The notes beneath the pieces were generated by a model. That model was not told where the DNA came from, searched no databases, and worked only from the letters and a program-made list of their open reading frames with translations. A program made the position numbers and the translations under genes. Positions 61,201-64,000 of a DNA stretch of 64,000 nt are shown in pieces. The stretch comes from Bradyrhizobium stylosanthis. GTDB lineage: Bacteria > Pseudomonadota > Alphaproteobacteria > Rhizobiales > Xanthobacteraceae. Numbering within the stretch: position 1 is the first letter of the stretch; each line of letters opens with the position of its first letter. The stretch is taken from NCBI RefSeq assembly GCF_001641335.1, contig NZ_LVEM01000009.1:86784-150783 (forward strand), written 5' to 3'.

Positions 61201-61226
61201 CCAATTTCGGCGTTGAATTGTGCCCA

Positions 61227-61652
61227 TCAGGGCACGGGGGCATCGTCGACCCAGGATATTCCGAACTGGTCGAGACCCTCGGCCAGGAGATCGCCCAACA
61301 AGGGCTCGCCGAGCAGATAACGCACGGTCTCCCGGCGCGGGTTGCGATATCCGTTCCAGCGTTCAACTGCGCGGTTACGCAGATCCTCCCACTCGTCCAT
61401 GGTGCCATCGCCCCGTCCGAGCCACATCAGCGCGATGAGGTCGATCTGTTCGTCCTCGTTCAAGGCCCTGATGAAGCTCGCCAACTCGGCAGCGACCGAG
61501 TCGCTGCCATCGTCCTGCAATACGTCGACTTCACAATCGTCAACAGGATTCGATCCGGATTCCTCATCCGTCGGCAAATCCTTGACATCAAACTCGTGTG
61601 CCTTTTCAATCAGAAAGCCGATCTTTTCGCGTGAAATGGCTAGTTCGGGCAT
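61227..61652 (-). CDS. DUF3775 family protein
   Basis: The protein has ISREKIGFLIEKAHEFDVKD, an acidic stretch with SGSNPVDDCEVDVLQDD, ALNEDEQIDLIALMWLGRGD and RETVRYLLGEPLLGDLLAEG-LDQFG, the conserved blocks of DUF3775, a rhizobial family of unknown role. At 141 residues it is full length. It is convergent with lon and stands alone. Confidence 0.85.
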   Translation of the reverse strand: MPELAISREKIGFLIEKAHEFDVKDLPTDEESGSNPVDDCEVDVLQDDGSDSVAAELASFIRALNEDEQIDLIALMWLGRGDGTMDEWEDLRNRAVERWNGYRNPRRETVRYLLGEPLLGDLLAEGLDQFGISWVDDAPVP

Positions 61653-61974
61653 CGTTCGCTCCTTAAGACTAGGACGCGCCTGGCGGAGAGATGACCAACT
61701 GGGCCAACCTGCAGAAATCTGCAGCGTGTCGGCCTCGCTCGGCGGACGGGCCGACAGTCCTGCATTGCGATCACTTGACAGGTTCGTGGCGTTGGACGGT
61801 GAAGCCCGAGCTACCTTTCACCCTCCAGTCGATACGATAGCATTGTCGGCCGGCCTTAGATCCGTTCCGAACCACGCTTGTCCGAGTCCACATCAACCTG
61901 GCAACCACGTTGCCGTCTGGAAGCGCTAAGCACTCCAACGCAGGAGCGTTTGTTTGTTCGGGTCGTTGGAGAGA
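61653..61974 (-). other. Gap of about 320 bp
   Basis: No supported gene; it presumably contains the DUF3775 promoter. Confidence 0.35.
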
Positions 61975-62325
61975 TCAGCCTGCTTTTGCCGCGGTTGGCG
62001 CTGGCAGCATCAGAGGATCTCTGAGGAGGACGATCTGACGCACGTCGTCCGCGTCGATAACCTCGAGACTGTTCAAGTGCACACCTTCTCCCTCGATGTA
62101 TATTTCTTTGGGTTTGTGGATCAGATGGTCGTGTCCTTCGAGCGCGAGCGCGACTACGTCATTTCTCGGATCATGGGAAATACCGTGGAACGGTAACCAT
62201 TCCGCCTCGATCTGATCACCGTGATTAAGCGACGCCACCTCGATCTCGGCACGCTTGCCGGTCAGTGCTTTCGATATGAGATCGAAGTAGCCGCTCCATT
62301 GCGATTTCTCGAGCTTCTTGGCCAT
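61975..62325 (-). CDS. DUF5335 family protein
   Basis: The protein starts MAKKLEKSQWSGYFDLISKA and has GKRAEIEVASLNHGDQIEAE, WLPFHGISHDPRNDVVALAL-EGHDHLI and NSLEVIDADDVRQIVLLRD, which match DUF5335, a small beta-rich family of unknown function common in rhizobia. It reads divergently from groES copy 2, across a region containing two FixK/FNR-like boxes, so the two may be co-regulated. Confidence 0.85.
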   Translation of the reverse strand: MAKKLEKSQWSGYFDLISKALTGKRAEIEVASLNHGDQIEAEWLPFHGISHDPRNDVVALALEGHDHLIHKPKEIYIEGEGVHLNSLEVIDADDVRQIVLLRDPLMLPAPTAAKAG

Positions 62326-62392
62326 GGTCGTCTTCTCCGAGTTAGACTGCGCCGGTTCTCGATGTCACTAGCTGACGGCCGGTTCCTGCGCG

Positions 62393-62406
62393 CTGACAAT
62401 GATCAA
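62393..62406. promoter_or_regulatory. FixK/FNR-like box, DUF5335/groES region
   Basis: CTGACAATGATCAA matches TTGA-N6-TCAA with one change; 68 bp before the DUF5335 start on the minus strand. Confidence 0.42.
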
Positions 62407-62454
62407 TTTCCGGCGAAGGGCTTCCTGTGCGGATTGCAGCTTTGACGGCAAAAA

Positions 62455-62468
62455 TTGATAGCCATCAA
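62455..62468 (+). promoter_or_regulatory. FixK/FNR-type box of groESL copy 2
   Basis: TTGATAGCCATCAA is a perfect match 82 bp before the groES ATG. A further TTTGACGG half-site lies just upstream. GATGCT at 62491-62496 could be the -10. No CIRCE repeat is seen. Confidence 0.55.
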
Positions 62469-62549
62469 TGAACGCCTAGCCATGATGACCGATGCTCCAG
62501 TGCGGTCGAGGCGCCGGTCCACAGCCAAGCCACAGCTAGGGAGGACTGC

Positions 62550-62864
62550 ATGAAATTCCGTCCGCTTCATGATCGCGTCGTGGTCAAACGCATCGAAGCC
62601 GAAGAGAAGACCGCTGGCGGCATCATCATTCCCGATACCGCCAAGGAAAAGCCCTCACAGGGCGAAGTGATCGCCGTTGGCCCCGGTGGCCGCGACGAGT
62701 CCGGCAAGCTGATCCCGATCGACCTGAGGGTTGGCGACCGCGTGCTGTTCGGCAAGTGGTCTGGCAATGATGTCGTGCTCGACGGTCAGGAGCTGTTGAT
62801 CATGAAGGAGAGCGACATCATGGGCATTCTCACCGACGCCTCAGCCAAGAAGAAGGCCGCCTAA
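62550..62864 (+). CDS. groES: GroES co-chaperonin, copy 2
   Basis: The 104-residue protein starts MKFRPLHDRVVVKRIEAEEK and has TAGGIIIPDTAKEKPSQG, VGDRVLFGKWSGNDV and ELLIMKESDIMGIL. It aligns closely with copy 1 at 21615, differing at the mobile loop (TAGG instead of TSGG). GGGAGGA precedes the ATG. It is followed by groEL after 89 bp and pairs with it as cochaperonin. Confidence 0.97.
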   Translation: MKFRPLHDRVVVKRIEAEEKTAGGIIIPDTAKEKPSQGEVIAVGPGGRDESGKLIPIDLRVGDRVLFGKWSGNDVVLDGQELLIMKESDIMGILTDASAKKKAA

Positions 62865-62953
62865 CCAACCGCTCCCGCCGCTTACCCCTGAGGAGCGCCT
62901 GCCGGCGCTCTCGGCAGGGGTGAGACAGAACCAATTACTCAGGGGAAACCCAT

Positions 62954-64000
62954 ATGTCAGCCAAAGAAGTCAAATTCGGCGTCGAAGCTCGTGACCGCAT
63001 GCTGCGCGGCGTCGATATCCTCGCCAATGCGGTGAAGGTCACGCTCGGTCCAAAGGGCCGCAACGTCGTGCTCGACAAGTCGTTCGGCGCTCCCCGCATC
63101 ACCAAGGACGGCGTCACCGTGGCCAAGGAGATCGAGCTCGAGGACAAGTTCGAGAACATGGGCGCCCAGATGGTGCGCGAAGTCGCCTCCAAGTCCGCCG
63201 ACGCGGCCGGCGACGGCACTACCACCGCCACCGTGCTCGCTGCCGCGATCGTCCGCGAAGGCGCCAAGTCGGTTGCCGCCGGCATGAACCCGATGGACCT
63301 CAAGCGCGGCATCGACCTCGCGGTCGAGGCTGTGGTTGCAGACCTCGTCAAGAACTCCAAGAAGGTCACCTCGAACGACGAGATCGCCCAGGTTGGCACC
63401 ATCTCGGCCAACGGCGATGCCGAGATCGGGAAGTTCCTCGCCGACGCCATGAAGAAGGTCGGCAACGAGGGTGTCATCACCGTCGAGGAAGCCAAGTCGC
63501 TCGCGACCGAGCTCGACGTCGTCGAGGGCATGCAGTTCGATCGCGGCTACATCTCGCCCTACTTCGTCACCAACGCCGACAAGATGCGCGTTGAGATGGA
63601 GGACGCCTACATCCTCATCAACGAGAAGAAACTCTCCTCGTTGAACGAACTTCTGCCGCTGCTCGAGGCCGTGGTGCAGACCGGCAAGCCGCTGGTCATC
63701 ATCGCCGAGGACGTCGAAGGCGAGGCGCTCGCGACCCTGGTCGTGAACCGTCTGCGCGGCGGCCTGAAGGTCGCGGCCGTCAAGGCTCCGGGCTTCGGCG
63801 ATCGCCGCAAGGCCATGCTGCAGGACATCGCGATCCTGACCGGCGGCCAGGCGATCTCGGAAGATCTCGGCATCAAGCTCGAGAACGTCACGCTCAACAT
63901 GCTCGGTCGCGCCAAGAAGGTGATGATCGACAAGGAGAACACCACGATCGTCAACGGCGCCGGCAAGAAGGCCGACATCGAGGCGCGCGTGGCCCAGATC
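62954..64000 (+). CDS. groEL: GroEL chaperonin, copy 2 (partial, runs off the window)
   Basis: The frame from ATG 62954 gives MSAKEVKFGVEARDRMLRGV, LGPKGRNVVLDKSFGAPRIT, AGDGTTTATVLAAAIVREGA and APGFGDRRKAMLQDIAILTG, all hallmarks of GroEL, and reaches the window edge after 349 codons. It differs from copy 1 in places such as SKSADAAGDG (copy 1 SKTNDLAGDG). The C-terminal tail is outside the window, so a Gly-Gly-Met tail cannot be checked. Confidence 0.97.
   Translation, partial: MSAKEVKFGVEARDRMLRGVDILANAVKVTLGPKGRNVVLDKSFGAPRITKDGVTVAKEIELEDKFENMGAQMVREVASKSADAAGDGTTTATVLAAAIVREGAKSVAAGMNPMDLKRGIDLAVEAVVADLVKNSKKVTSNDEIAQVGTISANGDAEIGKFLADAMKKVGNEGVITVEEAKSLATELDVVEGMQFDRGYISPYFVTNADKMRVEMEDAYILINEKKLSSLNELLPLLEAVVQTGKPLVIIAEDVEGEALATLVVNRLRGGLKVAAVKAPGFGDRRKAMLQDIAILTGGQAISEDLGIKLENVTLNMLGRAKKVMIDKENTTIVNGAGKKADIEARVAQI

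Overview
The window looks like an accessory-rich stretch of a Bradyrhizobium-type alphaproteobacterial chromosome (Bradyrhizobium/Rhodopseudomonas relatives). The indications are ROSE-type RNA thermometers in front of small heat-shock genes, two groESL operons, a GTTC-N7-GTTC LexA box, FixK/FNR-type boxes, and many small protein families typical of rhizobia (DUF3775, DUF5335, DUF6894, DUF736). Protein names come from reading the translations; no database search was run.

Layout. 0-6 kb is a defence-like block: an operon of two PD-(D/E)XK-like proteins, AbiH and an Mrr-like endonuclease that runs off the left edge, then a DUF5677 gene, two unrecognised genes in an operon, and a frameshifted ardC remnant. 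6-10 kb holds an Xre-type regulator, Ku, and an SOS-type cassette behind a perfect LexA box, ending in an SRAP/YedK gene with an in-frame TGA near its 3' end. 11-16 kb is a plasmid/ICE-like module: two DUF736 genes and a large ParB, each with its own terminator, and structured leaders.

16-25 kb is a compact heat-shock island: HtrA/DegP protease, three Hsp20 proteins, groES-groEL, several tiny coupled ORFs, an RpoH-type sigma factor and a receiver-only response regulator. Two hsp20 genes have ROSE-like leaders and one has a sigma-32-like promoter, so the island appears to carry its own sigma factor together with likely targets.

26-64 kb is a long stress and redox region: Bax-inhibitor-1 protein, PRC-barrel proteins, Kup, aldehyde and beta-hydroxyacid dehydrogenases, two sorbosone-type dehydrogenases, baeRF protein, two universal stress proteins, a TMEM175-like channel, PoxB, Old Yellow Enzyme, TrxC, aldo/keto reductase, an IS5-type element, a fourth Hsp20, Lon, and a second groESL that runs off the right edge. 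Across 28-62.5 kb the gaps between genes repeatedly contain a 14-bp palindrome, TTGA(C/T)-N4-(G/A)TCA(A/G), often with a -10-like hexamer 30-32 bp away. This is the geometry of class II FNR/FixK promoters. I infer a low-oxygen regulon that couples chaperones, Lon, stress proteins and redox enzymes, lying beside a separate heat-regulated set.
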